DNA of 64,000 nucleotides from Hevea brasiliensis. Taxonomy: Eukaryota; Streptophyta; Magnoliopsida; Malpighiales; Euphorbiaceae. Shown here piece by piece: positions 23,398-34,665 of this stretch. A program made the position numbers and the translations under genes. Every line of letters begins with the position of its first letter. Positions within the stretch are counted from its first letter, which is position 1. The notes below the pieces were generated by a model that ran no database searches, was not told the DNA's origin, and saw nothing but the letters and a program-made list of their open reading frames with translations. The DNA lies in contig NC_079510.1 in the NCBI RefSeq assembly GCF_030052815.1, positions 44,234,725 through 44,298,724 of the forward strand, read 5' to 3'.

Positions 23398-26120
23398 GAA
23401 AGAAAGACCAAAGCTGACAAAGGCAAAGGAAAGTATTCCCACTGCCAGTAAGAAAGTGTTTCCACTGGCAAGAGTATAGCAATCTAAATGAATGCAATGC
23501 CATGGTGAAAACCAACTCAAGTTCAAAATATATTTGGCACTTAAGGTTATGTCATGTTGCAGAAGATAGGATTGCAAAACTGGAGAAAATGGGGATTTTA
23601 TCCTCATTGGGCTCTGAGCCTACTCCAACTTGTGAATCTTGCCTTCAGGGCAAAATGACTAAATCACCCTTTGTTGGACAAGGGCTAAGAGCTGAAAATA
23701 TTTTGGAGCTAATACATAGTGATGTATGTGGTCCATTTAAAGAAATGGCTAGAGGGGGCTTTCATTATTTTATTACCTTTACTGATGATAAATCAAGGTT
23801 TGGGTATTTGTATTTTGATGAAATACAAACATGAATCTTTTGAAAAGTTCAAAGAATTTAAATCTGAAGTAGAAAATCAAACAGGAAAGAATATTAAAGC
23901 TCTTCGATCAGATCGTGGAGGTGAATATTTGAGTACTGAATTTGATGAATACTTGAGAGAGCATGGCATTGTTTCTCACCGACTCCTCCAGAACGCCATA
24001 CACGAATGGTGTATCTGAAGGAGAAATCGTACCCTATTGGATATGGTGCGTAGTATGATGAGCTATCTTGATATGCCAATCTCCTTTTGGGATTTGCATT
24101 AGAATCGACTTTATATATTCGAATAGGATTCCATCAAAATCAGTTTCTTCCACACCTTATGAGATATGGCATGGAAGAAAACCAAGTCTTAAGCATGTTA
24201 AGATTTGGGGTTGTCCAACTTATATCAAAAAGTTGAACACTGATAAATTGGAGACCAGATCAGAAAAAGGTCGATTTGTTGGATATCCAAAAGATAGTTT
24301 TGGATATTATTTTTATTTGCCTACTTCACAAAAGGTTGTGATAAGTAGAGATGCCACATTTCTTGAACAACAGTTTGTTCAAGAAGGAGGCAAAGGAAGG
24401 CAAATAGAGTTAGAATTGGAGAATTCGACCAACCAAGCATCGATGGATATAGATCCATCTAGTCAACCAATACCCATTAATGAAACATCTACAGCTGTTC
24501 CTCGTAGAACAACCAGGGTATCTCACCCACCAGTGAGATATGGTTTTCTTCATGAAGAAGAACAAGAGTTGTCTACTCATGAAGAAGTAGATCATGGAGA
24601 TGATCCACTTACCTATGAAGAAGCTATATCAGATATAGACTCTTCAAAATGGATTGATGCTATGAAATCCGAGATTGATTCCATGTATAAGAATCAAGTT
24701 TGGGATCTTGTTGACCCACCTGAAGGTATTGTACCTATAGGGAACAAATGGGTTTTCAAGAAGAAAATTGGTTCTGATGGAAAGGTAGAGACCTATAAGG
24801 CAAGGCTAGTAGCGAAAGGGTTTCGCCAAAGGCAAGGAATAGATTATGAGGAGACTTTCTCGCCTATTGCCATGCTTAAATCAATTAGGATTTTATTAGC
24901 AATAGCTGCATACTATGATTATGAGATTTGGCAGATGGATGTCAAAACAGCTTTTCTCAATGGATACATTGAAGAAAACATTTTCATGGAACAACCTAGG
25001 GGATTTGAATCCCAAAATGGTTCCAAGGTATGCAAGCTAAAGCGATCCATTTATGGGTTGAAACAAGCTTCGAGGAGTTGAAACATCCGTTTTGATGAAG
25101 CCATTAAATCTTTTGGTTTTATCAAAAATGAGGATGAGCCATGTGTATATAAGAAGGTTAGTGACAGTGCTATCACTTTCCTTGTCTTATATGTGGATGA
25201 CATACTGTTGATGGGTAATGATACAGGTATGTTGACGACTATAAAGGTATGGTTGTCAAATACATTCTCCATGAAAGACTTAGGGGAGGCAACCTATATT
25301 CTTGGGATTCGCATCTATATAGATAGAGCGAAAAGAATAATTGGTTTATCCCAAAGTCTATACTTGGAAAAGGTGTTAAAGAGGTTTAACATGCTTGATT
25401 CCAAGAGAGGATTGTTACCAGTGAGACATGGTATACACCTTTCTAAAGAGATGTCTCCAAAGACACCAAGAAAGAGATAAGATGGCGTGATTCCATATGC
25501 TTGGCTATTGGAAGTTTAATGTATGCAATGTTGTGTACTAGGCCTGATATCGCATATGCTTTGTTAGTTTGACTAGCGGTATCAATCCAATCGAGTTTGG
25601 AACATCGATAGTATCAAGAATATCCTTAAGTACTTGAGAAGAACTAAGGATTTATTCTTGTTTTTTGGTTGTGTAGACTTTCTATTGGATGGTTATCGAT
25701 TCGATTTCCAATCGGATATCGATGATAGAAAGTCTACCTCTGGATATGTGTTCATTTGTAATGGAGGTGCGATCGGTTGGAAGAGTTCCAAGCGAGCACG
25801 ATCGCAGATTCCACTACAGAGGTGAGTATATTCTTTGCATCGAATCTTGCAAAGGAAGTCGTTGGATAAAGAAGTTCGTGACGAACTTACAGTAGTTCCT
25901 TCCATTGAGTCGCAGTTCCACTACCGTGACAATAATGGAGCAGCGATCATACTGAGCTAAGGAACTAAGGTCTCACACAAAATCCAAACACACAGAAAGG
26001 CACTACCACATTATCAGAGATATAGTTGGGCAAGGCGATATAGCCATGCAGAAAAATAACATCAGCTGAAAAATTCACCTGATCCATTCACTAAGCCTTT
26101 GTCATAAGCTCAGTTAGACT
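23398..26120 (+). pseudogene. pol of element C: integrase, reverse transcriptase, RNase H (protease deleted)
   Basis: Only about 100 bp separate the gag tail from the pre-integrase finger (WHLRLCHVAEDRIAKLEKMG ... CESCLQGKM), so the knuckle end and the whole protease are missing. Integrase core: HSDVCGPF and RSDRGGEY are present; the glutamate region near 24015 is scrambled by shifts. Frameshifts occur near 23812, 23985 and 24090. Reverse transcriptase: NKWVFKKKIGSDGKVETYKA, MDVKTAFLNGYIEE, a stop TGA at 25079, then catalytic YVDD at 25190-25201. RNase H: DDRKSTSGYVF near 25720, followed by shifts. The C-terminal end is readable to about 26150 with several stops. Confidence 0.9.
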
Positions 26121-26171
26121 GACATCTTGAGAAGATGGGTCTAAGATATTATAATGAATGGCTCTAGTGCT

Positions 26172-26181
26172 AGTGGGAGAT
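26172..26181 (+). other. Polypurine tract of element C
   Basis: AGTGGGAGAT immediately precedes the 3' LTR start (TGTTAG). This is the plus-strand priming site. Confidence 0.8.
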
Positions 26182-28276
26182 TGTTAGTAGTATGCCCTAG
26201 AGCATATCATTTAGTATGTATCTTGTACATATTTTTAATAATAAAAGGCATTTCCACTTTTCCGTTTACATAATATATTTATGTGTAATAGAAAAGGTCC
26301 ATTGATATTTTGTTAGAAATATTATTCTTAAGTTGTTAAGAATATGAGTGACAATATTTCTAGCACAAAGTATCATAAATAGGTTCACAATCGAGGATAC
26401 TTCATAATAAGGACATGACTTATCCAGAAAGATTGTATTTATGTTTGTTCCCAAGTTATTTATATGAGATATAAATAAGATGGAATGGTGAGTCTCATGC
26501 CATATAACAAACATGATAGGCACTTATAAATGATAAGTAGGCCGAACCAGTGACACTTATGACAAGCACATGGAGTTTACTCTTGTCAATGTTTTGTCAT
26601 AAATCATATCGATGCATATAATCTTTAGACTGAGATAGCACGATTATCTTGTATATAGGTAGTTTGAGTTTGATCTTGCTTTCATACTTGTACTATGTAT
26701 GGGTATATGGGCATGTGTTGGCTCTGCTAGTTATATATGGAGGTAGGTGTTGATCAAGAAGGAATCTGTTCCTCTAAGTAAATAGAGATAAAATCCTATG
26801 TTCATTTAATTGTTCTTGATGTTTCAAGTTCCTGGCAGACAGATAGATTTATTCAGAAAGAGTTTCGATGAGAAAAATCTTTTAATCAAGAACTGGAATT
26901 AAAAGAGAACATAATATTCATAGCAAATGGAGTTTGACATAAACCATGACTCGGCTTGAGTTGGGATTTTTATGTAGAGAGATTCTAGTGCATGGTAACA
27001 TATGATTATAGGTTCATTTAAGGTAAATCTTATTACTAATTGGGTGGCCATGGCATGCTATGCTAGGTGTTAACCATGGTCTATGAGGTTCATAAAATGA
27101 TTTAGAGAAATCATTTATGGTAAGAAAGAGTTCGATGATATTAAGAGTTGATATCATGTCTCATTGCCAATTAGTGATGAGCCTAGTAAGTCACACACAT
27201 ACACAAGTTATCACCTATTTAAATATGATTTAATTAATTAATTAAAGAGTTTAATTGATTAATTAAATAGATTTGGTTTGCAATAAAATTGCAAAGTCCC
27301 TAGCATGACTTGAAACCAAATCTAGATTATTGGATGTGTAGTATAAATTAAATTTATATTTAAAGTGTTTAAATATGAATTTAATTGATGAGAAATTAAT
27401 TAATAGAGATTAATTAATTAATTTATATTTGATATAAATTAATTAGAAGAAGAAAATAATTATTTTGGGTTAAGAACTCAAAATTAAGACACAGGGGCAT
27501 TTTGGTCATTTTGCAGTGTGACACGTGGCACCATGAGATGGTGACACATGGCATAACACATAAGCTTGCCAAATATTTTTAATCATGTAAGATGATTAAA
27601 ATCAAGATTAAATATAGGTTTGACACTTGGCACAATGTGATTGGGTCACTTAAACCTAGAGCTAATCAAAAGGTGACATGTGGCTAGGGTTTAATGTGTT
27701 AACCTAGCTATTTAAGTGGGGTTATGAAAAGAAAACACAACCAGCAGCCTCTCCTCTCAATTGTCACGCCACTTTGAGCCTCTCCAGCTATTTCTTTTCA
27801 TCTCTCATCAATTCAAAGAGATTAGCCATCAATCTCTTGAATTAAGAACACTAGAAATTGTTTCTAGTGTCCTGTTTGCATCTCTAATCTCTTAAAAGGC
27901 AGAACTTGAATTTCTAATTAATAGAAAAGGCTTTAGAAGCTGTTCAAGGGCTGCCATAGGTGTTCTTGGTGTGGACAAGCTAGAGGGACAACATCCGTGT
28001 CCTCAAGACGAATCTCAAAGGCGCACACGCCTGCGGACATCAAGAGGTTAGTGTAATCGTTCTTGATTTAATCTAGGGTTCTAAAATTAATCTGATTAAT
28101 TTTAAAATCTTAAATGGCAAATACAGATCCAAAAACATATTGAAAGAGTTTTAATATGTTGTTTATCATTGAAATCAAATAGATAAAAATAAATCTTGCA
28201 TGGTGCATGTGACCCTAGGTGAAAATTTTTGAATTCAATGGTATAATCTTGTGTTTTTCACGCTTCCGTTCCTTCA
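26182..28276 (+). repeat. 3' LTR of element C
   Basis: It is 2095 bp and the partner of 18786-20881. It is followed directly by GAATT, the right target duplication, after which element B resumes. Confidence 0.95.
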
Positions 28277-28281
28277 GAATT

Positions 28282-29045
28282 GTGCATAAGCAACTGCATA
28301 GCTTATACAATCCTGCATAACCACAATTCTTGCCATTTTCATCTCTGTTGCAAACTGCATAAGGTAGTGCATAGCTTATGCAACTCTGCATAGCCACATT
28401 TTTGTCAAATTTCATACCTACCGAGACTTGCATAAGTGTGTGCATGACTTATGCACATTTGCATGACTTCAAATCCTGCATTTTCTCTCTCTGCCGAAGT
28501 CTGCATAAGGAAGGTGCATGACTTATGCACTTCCGCATAACCAGAAACTCTGAAATCCAAAATCTGCCAAGAGGTGCATAAGCAGAGTGCATGACTTATG
28601 CACAACTGCATAACCACCAAGCCCAAATTCCAAAACCTGCCGAGAGGTGCATAAGCAGAGTGCATGACTTATGCACTTCTGCATAACCACAAACCCTGAA
28701 AATCAAAACCCACCGCAAAGTGCATAAGCAGAGTGCATAGCTTATGCACAACTGCATGACCACATTTTCCAAACACCAAAATCTGTCGAGACCTGCATAA
28801 GGAGAGTGCATGACTTATGCACTTCTGCATAACCACAAACCCTGAAAATCAAAACCCACCGAAAGGTGATAAGCAGAGTGCATGACTTATGCACTTTTGC
28901 ATGACCTATTTCTCTAAAATCCAAAACAAGCCGAAACTTGCATAAGTTAGTGCATAAGCTATGCACTCTTGCATAATCAGTTTTTCACCCAACGAACCAT
29001 GCATAAGAGGGTGCATAAGTTATGCACAACTCACTTTTCACTTAT
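28282..29045. repeat. Tandem array of a 73-bp unit with TGCATAAG palindromes (element B)
   Basis: About ten diverged copies, each built as GTGCATAAGCAGAGTGCATG, then ACTTATGCAC, then TGCATAACCAC and a C/A-rich spacer (CCAAAACCYGCCGA). TGCATAAG and CTTATGCA face each other in every unit. The array fills the leader before the env-like ORF. The same motif occurs in both LTRs (10980-11240, 33300-33560) and in the 3' noncoding region (31100-31320). Its role is not known; direct short repeats of this kind do not have CRISPR architecture. Confidence 0.88.
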
Positions 29046-29270
29046 GCAGTTTTTACACAAACCCTGTTCAAATTAAAATTTCTTTTCAGCAACCATTTTT
29101 TCCCACCTCCACTTCCCGACTTTTCTGTTCACGACGTCCTTCCACTTCCATTTCTCCCGGCATTTTCCCTCTTATTCTTCTCCACTCATCTTTCTGCCGC
29201 ATTAACCCTAGTTACCATCTACATCTTTCATCCTCTCCCTCACCTCCTCCATCCTCACTATCGGGAACCA

Positions 29271-30821
29271 ATGGAGTCGCCTCCCTATTCCCCTCAAACT
29301 TCTCCTCTCCAAGTTTCGCCATTGTCAATGCGACCTCCTAACCCCGATTCCCCTCCACAAGAGACACCTCCACCACCTCCCAAAGCCACCTATAAGCGGA
29401 AAATTAACTCGAAATCTACGCGACCCATTGCTTCTGTACCTCCTCTCTCAAAATGCAAAGAACCACCCACCACCCCAATGTCAGAGCCTCCACCCAAAAA
29501 TCCAAAAACTTCAGCCTCCACACCCTCTTCCAGCAAAAAGCAAACATCAGTAGCATCCCAGGTATCAAAATTACCCTGGCCCCTTCAGGATACAACTCAC
29601 AAGGCAACCTTTAAGAGACTTAAAGAAAGGAGGGTGCAACCCACTAGGTATATTTCTGTAGACTCTCTCCAATCACTTGGTTTATTTGACAATGTGGTTG
29701 CCTATCTTGATGGTATGGGTTGGATGGAATTTGTGCACAAGCAAGAAATTGTTTATCCAGCTTTAGTTTTGGAATTTATTTCCTCATTCTCTGCCACCCT
29801 GAAATTGCATGATGTAGATTTTAAGCCAACTATGAAATTTAGATATTTGGGGCAAAATAGAGAGTTATCATTGGACCAATTTCATAGCATTTTTGGTTTT
29901 GCAATTGATGGGCTATTTAGAGTGCCATATACAAGGGTAGAGGTAGCAAACAAAGGTATTTGGAATGCTGCTCAATTTTGGAGAATTATCACAAACCAAC
30001 CTCAGAATTTTTCTGCTGGCAGATCAAAAACCTCTCAAATACTTGACCCTGCACTTAGGTTTATTCATAAACTGATTGCTAGCACTATCTTGGGCAGAGG
30101 GACTAGTTCTGGTGCTGTGGGGAAATCTGAATTATTCATGTTATGGTGTGCTTTTCACAAGGTCAAGGTTTCTCCTGGTTATTTCTTTTGTGAGCATGTG
30201 TTACATATTGCCACTAAATCCATAGGTGACATTGTCTTAGGTGGGCTCATAACTGTCATAGCCAAGCATTTTGGTCTTAATCCTGAAGAGCATCCAATAG
30301 CAGCACTTGTAGACACCTTATATTTTGATGCTACACACCTATCCAAAACAGGATTCAACCTGCCACATTCTGACATTGCACAACCAGCAACAGAAACTGA
30401 ACCCATTGCACAACCAGAAGCCCAACCTGTCCCATCACCCCACGGACTCTCTGAACCTACCCCACCCCTCAATCGCACAGACACCCCAAAGCCTTCGCAC
30501 ACCCCACACTCTGCATTCAACACTAAAACCTTATTCACCTATCTTGAAAGGCTTAGTGATGATATATACTTTGTGGATAGGAAGCTTGACACTGGTCTTG
30601 ATACCCTCAAGGATCGTCATGATCACCTATTTGACCTTGTCATGGAAACCAGGGACAAGCAGAAAGAATTGAAGGAGATGATGAAGAAACTCATGATCTT
30701 TCTGGGAATGCCACCTCCACCTCCATCACCTCCTCCAGCACCATCATTTCGACAACAGCCAGATGCAACCAGCCCCTTAGCAACATCTATGGACAAGGGC
30801 AAAACAATAGAACTAGATTAG
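29271..30821 (+). CDS. Env-like ORF of element B (Athila ORF-1 family)
   Basis: An intact frame of 516 codons from MESPPYSPQTSP. This start is chosen over an upstream ATG at 29022 because the related ORF in element D also begins with a short M-x-SP-rich opening, and the upstream extension reads as translated leader. Residues about 1-120 are Pro/Ser/Lys-rich and probably disordered. Residues about 120-350 form the conserved block: RYISVDSLQSLGLFDNV, KQEIVYPALVLEF, FRYLGQNRELSLDQFHSIFGF, LGRGTSSGAVGKSELFMLWC, SPGYFFCEHV. A Pro-rich linker and a C-terminal helical stretch (about 425-470) follow. I see no clear signal peptide or membrane anchor, so the env label reflects position only. It is the only full-length frame in B besides gag. 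Confidence 0.88.
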   Translation: MESPPYSPQTSPLQVSPLSMRPPNPDSPPQETPPPPPKATYKRKINSKSTRPIASVPPLSKCKEPPTTPMSEPPPKNPKTSASTPSSSKKQTSVASQVSKLPWPLQDTTHKATFKRLKERRVQPTRYISVDSLQSLGLFDNVVAYLDGMGWMEFVHKQEIVYPALVLEFISSFSATLKLHDVDFKPTMKFRYLGQNRELSLDQFHSIFGFAIDGLFRVPYTRVEVANKGIWNAAQFWRIITNQPQNFSAGRSKTSQILDPALRFIHKLIASTILGRGTSSGAVGKSELFMLWCAFHKVKVSPGYFFCEHVLHIATKSIGDIVLGGLITVIAKHFGLNPEEHPIAALVDTLYFDATHLSKTGFNLPHSDIAQPATETEPIAQPEAQPVPSPHGLSEPTPPLNRTDTPKPSHTPHSAFNTKTLFTYLERLSDDIYFVDRKLDTGLDTLKDRHDHLFDLVMETRDKQKELKEMMKKLMIFLGMPPPPPSPPPAPSFRQQPDATSPLATSMDKGKTIELD

Positions 30822-32482
30822 TTTTTGTTTTACTTTTGTTCAAACTTGTAGGACTTTTTCTTTGTACATATGTTCAAACAATTATAGTTTGTTTTGAATT
30901 AGTTTGTTTTGAATTCTGTTTTTCTTAAAGTTCTATTGGATGGCCATTACATTAGTTTTTCATTGATTTTCACTGCCTTTACTGCCCTTTTGTGCATAAT
31001 TGTCCATATATTGTATATTTTTGCATGCTTCTACTGGTGGTTGCACATTTTTCCTTGCTAATTATCATGCAGCAGCTTTTGAATATACTGCACAGGCTGT
31101 GAATTCCCTTATGCAATTATTTTGCATAGCCTGTGCAGCCCTTTTATGCCACTTATGCAGAACTGCACAGGCTGTAATTCCCTTATGCAAATGTCCTGCA
31201 TAGCCTGTGTAGTCCTTATTGCCACTCATGCAGAACCGCACGGCCTATGCACCCTACTTATGCACATGTTCTGGACAGCACTTTGCTCTGCATAACCTGT
31301 GCAGCTTCTTATGCATCCCTTTATATCTTGAATTCTCATCTGCTCTATACCAGGTAACTCCTTCTTTTTGCTCTTAAATCTCACAATTCCTGGTAACTTT
31401 GAGTTTTGATATTGCATTGCTTGAGACATTGAGGACAATGTCTAATTTTGAGTTTGGGGGTGCACATTTTGATTTTTGCTTCATTTTTCACATTTTGAGT
31501 ATAGGAGCATCTCATCCCATTCCATTTACATATATTGTAAATATTTTACATATACATCCTTACATACATATACATAACACATTTACACACACATTATACA
31601 TCACTTAGAAATTGTACACATTGCACATAAATAGACAAATAGATTTCCTCCATTTAGTTAATACATTGCTCATTTTTAGAAATCATGCATCATGCATTAA
31701 AATCTTTTGCCAAATCCCTAGAGTATTGAAAAGTTATCTGTGAGAGTGATTTGACTTACCTTTAGTTGGGTTTGTGGATTGAAAGTTTCCTAAAAGGGTG
31801 CAAGGTTTCGAAGTGTCTATCCCTTGCCTATATCTTCTTAGCCAAAAAGCCACCCAACTAGTCATTTGGAGATTGGAATGTTTAGAGGGAGTTATTGGAT
31901 ATAAGGTAGTCAAATGATGTCTCACCAATCCTAGAACAAATTTTCTAAACCTTTCAAGGCGAAATACCAGCTTGTACTTGAAAAGAGAGATGATTAGGCA
32001 TTCTTTGATTTAAACCTTCTCATTTTAAGCCTTTGCCCCTTTTCCTAATTAAATTGACCCTTGAAAACCCCTTTGAGCCTTTTTGTCCCTAATTTTTCTT
32101 AAAACCCTAATTACTACCTAGCCAATGAACCAAACACTCTAACCCTTTTCATGAGAATAATTATTTACAACATTAGGTACATATATATATATATATAAAA
32201 AAATAAAAAAAAGAAAAAAAAGAAAAAAAAATACAATAAAAGGGAGAAATACTTGTCATCTTGTAAAAGTGCTAGTATGTGTGCTTTTCACCATTGCCAT
32301 TCAAAATGAAAGAAATCCACCCAAAGTATTAAAAGAAATGAGTTTGGGGGTGGCAATTTTAGGGACAATCATCAAAAGAAAATGCAAGATACAAGTTAAA
32401 GTATAAAAATGTCCCTCCATTTTTATGTGTTTTGTAAAATATGCTAGCACTTGACAATTCTCATTGTGTATTTCTCTCCCCC

Positions 32483-32513
<31 letters not shown>

Positions 32514-33036
32514 ATAAAATAAGAAGTGTACCTTATGTTGTTAAGATTGGAAATATTCTCATGCTTTGAATCCTTTTTACCCATTCTTCTTCTTAGCCTC
32601 ATTTTGAACCCCATGGCCCCATTACACCCCTAAAAAGACCTTTGATTTCTTGATAGTACTTGCTACATTAGTGGAGATGGGAGTAGGGAATTTGCCTATG
32701 GGATTGGAAAACTATTCATTCATTCATTCAATTCCATCATTCCATATAGAGACACTTTGACTATTGATTGTTCTAGAATTCCTTTTGAGCATGACTCTCT
32801 CTTTTGATTGGTTGGTTTGGGGATTTTGAATGATAATTGACTTGATGGCTAAGCGGTGAAAGCTTGGATAAGCACTAGATTCTTTGCATTTTGAAGGATG
32901 GGTATATGGATTGTTGGTATGGCTAAAGGGGTGTTAAGTTACTTTAATAGGTGATTTTCATAGCTCTTTGGATAAGGCACCCCTAAAAATTTTTGCATCA
33001 CATTTTAAAGTTTGCTTGAGGACAAGCAAAAGCTTG
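30822..33036 (+). other. 3' noncoding region of element B
   Basis: Holds scattered GCATAAC/TGTGCAG motifs (31100-31320) and the conserved-looking TTGAGGACAATGTCTAATTT with TTTGGGGGTGCA (near 31428), which recurs in element D. Two TA microsatellites (near 32180 and 32490) and A/G-rich runs near 32200 are present. Short open stretches appear to be chance. The sequence before the LTR (GAGGACAAGCAAAAGCTTGA, 33018-33037) is also shared with element D. Confidence 0.75.
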
Positions 33037-33050
33037 AGCTTTGGGGTATT
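33037..33050 (+). other. Polypurine tract region of element B
   Basis: AGCTTTGGGGTATT directly precedes the 3' LTR; element D has a matching ATGGGGGAATT at the same place. The G run followed by TATT is the Athila form of the plus-strand primer. Confidence 0.7.
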
Positions 33051-34660
33051 TGATGCATACATTTTGCATAGTCATTTAGGTTTAATTTTCTAGCCATTTT
33101 ATTTGATTATTAGTCAATTTTTAGCTAATTTCATTAGTTAATTAGTTAGTTTTTCATAATTGTCAATTTTAGATTAATTTGTAATTTTTACTTTGTTTTG
33201 TAGGAAAAATGATGTTTTTGAAGGACTGAAGAGAAATTTTGCTATTGAGGAGTGACTTCTACAGCCAAAGATGTCAAAAACAAGTTTTCACGCTGAAATA
33301 TGCATTGACCAAATTGTGCATAACTTGCCGCATAAGCCATGCAGATCTGCATAAGGAGAAAAATCACTGTTCCAATACCTGCCGAATTGTGCATAAGGAG
33401 AGTGCATGGCTTATGCAGATTCACGCCTCCCTTATGCACTCTCACGGAATTGTGCATAACCTATGCGCCAAGTCATGCAGTTTCGCATAAGTGAACCAGA
33501 ATTAAAATCGCATAAGGGACTGCATAACTTATGCAGTCCACTTATGCAGTCCCACAAAGGTTACATTAATGAGCTAGCAGAAGATTCCCTCAGAAAATTC
33601 CTCCTAGAACTCACCATTTTAGGGCTCCATGTCAGAGAATGCTATAAATAGTCCCATTTCCCATTTTAGAAGGGAGGAGAAAAGGAAAGGAAGAGGAGAA
33701 AAAGGGCAGCTGAAGAGTCACAAATCTCTCCCACACCATTTTCAATCAGATTTGAAGATTTCTTTCTTTTCTTACATTTTTCCTACATTTCTAGTGTTTA
33801 GTTTCTTGTTTCTTAGCTTAGATTAAAGCTTTATTTCCATTTAAACTCAATATATCTTGTAAGCATTATGGATAGTGAGTAGTTTTAATTAGATTCTGGA
33901 GTAAGGGTTGTAATATTTGAGATATTTTGTGAATTTTGATTGGGTAATCCATATTTTGTAGTCTTAGTGAGTTTTATTCATTTCTTGTGTGCTTAATGAC
34001 ATGCTTAGTGTAGGATCCCATTAAGTAATGTTCTTAATCCATGGTTGAGGCACCGAAAGGAGAAGGCCTTGTGATAGATAATCAAGAAATTGGACTTAAT
34101 TAACTTAGATCTAGAAATAGACTAAGGATTAAGAGGATTCACAGATTAATTAAAGAACCTAATGGGTCTTAATTAACTCTAACTCCACGAAAGTAGGATT
34201 AGATTGATTAAGGCACTCTTTGTCTCACTCGAAAGGGTATTCAAAGGATTTAAGAATTAATCTCCTTAAAACCTGTAAGTTCCACAAGATTGGATAACCA
34301 ATTTGAAATCCCAAAATAGCTCGAATATGAAATCCCGAACTCCGGAATCGCCCTTTTTATAATTGTCAATTTCTAATTGAATTTAATTGCTTGCCGTTTT
34401 AAATATTGCCATATTTGAATTTGCTTATTTTAATTTGATGCAAATTTAGTTAAATCATTACATAATTGAATAAATTATTAATTTTGCACATATAGATTTC
34501 ATACTCCAATACCCATCAATTTATTGCCTTAATTTCAAAAATAGTTCAATTTAGTCAACTTTTTATATCAAAAATTCAATCATTAACACAACTCCTCGTG
34601 GGAACGATATCTTTTCTATATTACTTGTAAGACCCGTGCACTTGCAGTTGGGCCACATCA
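33051..34660 (+). repeat. 3' LTR of element B
   Basis: It is 1610 bp and the partner of 10731-12337. It contains TATAAATA at 33643-33650 and ends CACATCA just before ACCAG (34661-34665), the right target duplication in element A. Confidence 0.95.
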
Positions 34661-34665
34661 ACCAG

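Larger units (their letters stand above)
18786..28276 (+). mobile_element. Element C: Ty1/copia LTR retrotransposon, innermost insertion
   Basis: LTRs (18786-20881 and 26182-28276) begin TGTTAGTAGTATGCCCTAGA and end CCGTTCCTTCA. A perfect GAATT duplication flanks it (18781-18785 and 28277-28281). A methionine-tRNA-type primer site follows the 5' LTR. Integrase lies before reverse transcriptase, which defines the copia order. The coding region is broken by a deletion removing the protease, several indels and stops. LTRs are about 98% alike by eye, but the differences come in tight clusters with compensating indels. It is nested in element B between pol and the env-like ORF. Confidence 0.95.
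10731..34660 (+). mobile_element. Element B: Athila-like Ty3/gypsy LTR retrotransposon
   Basis: LTRs (10731-12337 and 33051-34660) begin TGATGCATACATTTTGCATA and end GGGCCACATCA. The insertion is flanked by ACCAG on both sides (10726-10730 and 34661-34665). The primer site TGGCGCCG...TCGGGGA is of the tRNA-Asp type usual in Athila. Order: gag, protease, reverse transcriptase, RNase H, integrase, then a separate env-like ORF. The phrases AITLRSGKVV, DLGASVSLMPLSIYEKL and VKNENNELIPTRTVT are signatures of the Athila lineage. About 30 substitutions separate the LTRs by eye (about 2%), so this is a fairly recent insertion. Without element C it would be about 14.4 kb. Element C interrupts it at 18786. 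Confidence 0.95.

Noticed and set aside
28282..29045. CRISPR-like array
   Set aside because: Units are diverged along their whole length without constant repeats and unique spacers, and the array lies inside a plant retrotransposon.
29022..29270. Upstream ATG of the env-like ORF as the true start (adds 83 residues)
   Set aside because: The extension overlaps the repeat-derived leader and has no counterpart in element D, whose ORF starts at the position equivalent to 29271.
29271..30821. A true viral envelope glycoprotein
   Set aside because: No signal peptide, membrane anchor or cysteine pattern is visible. The env label is positional only.
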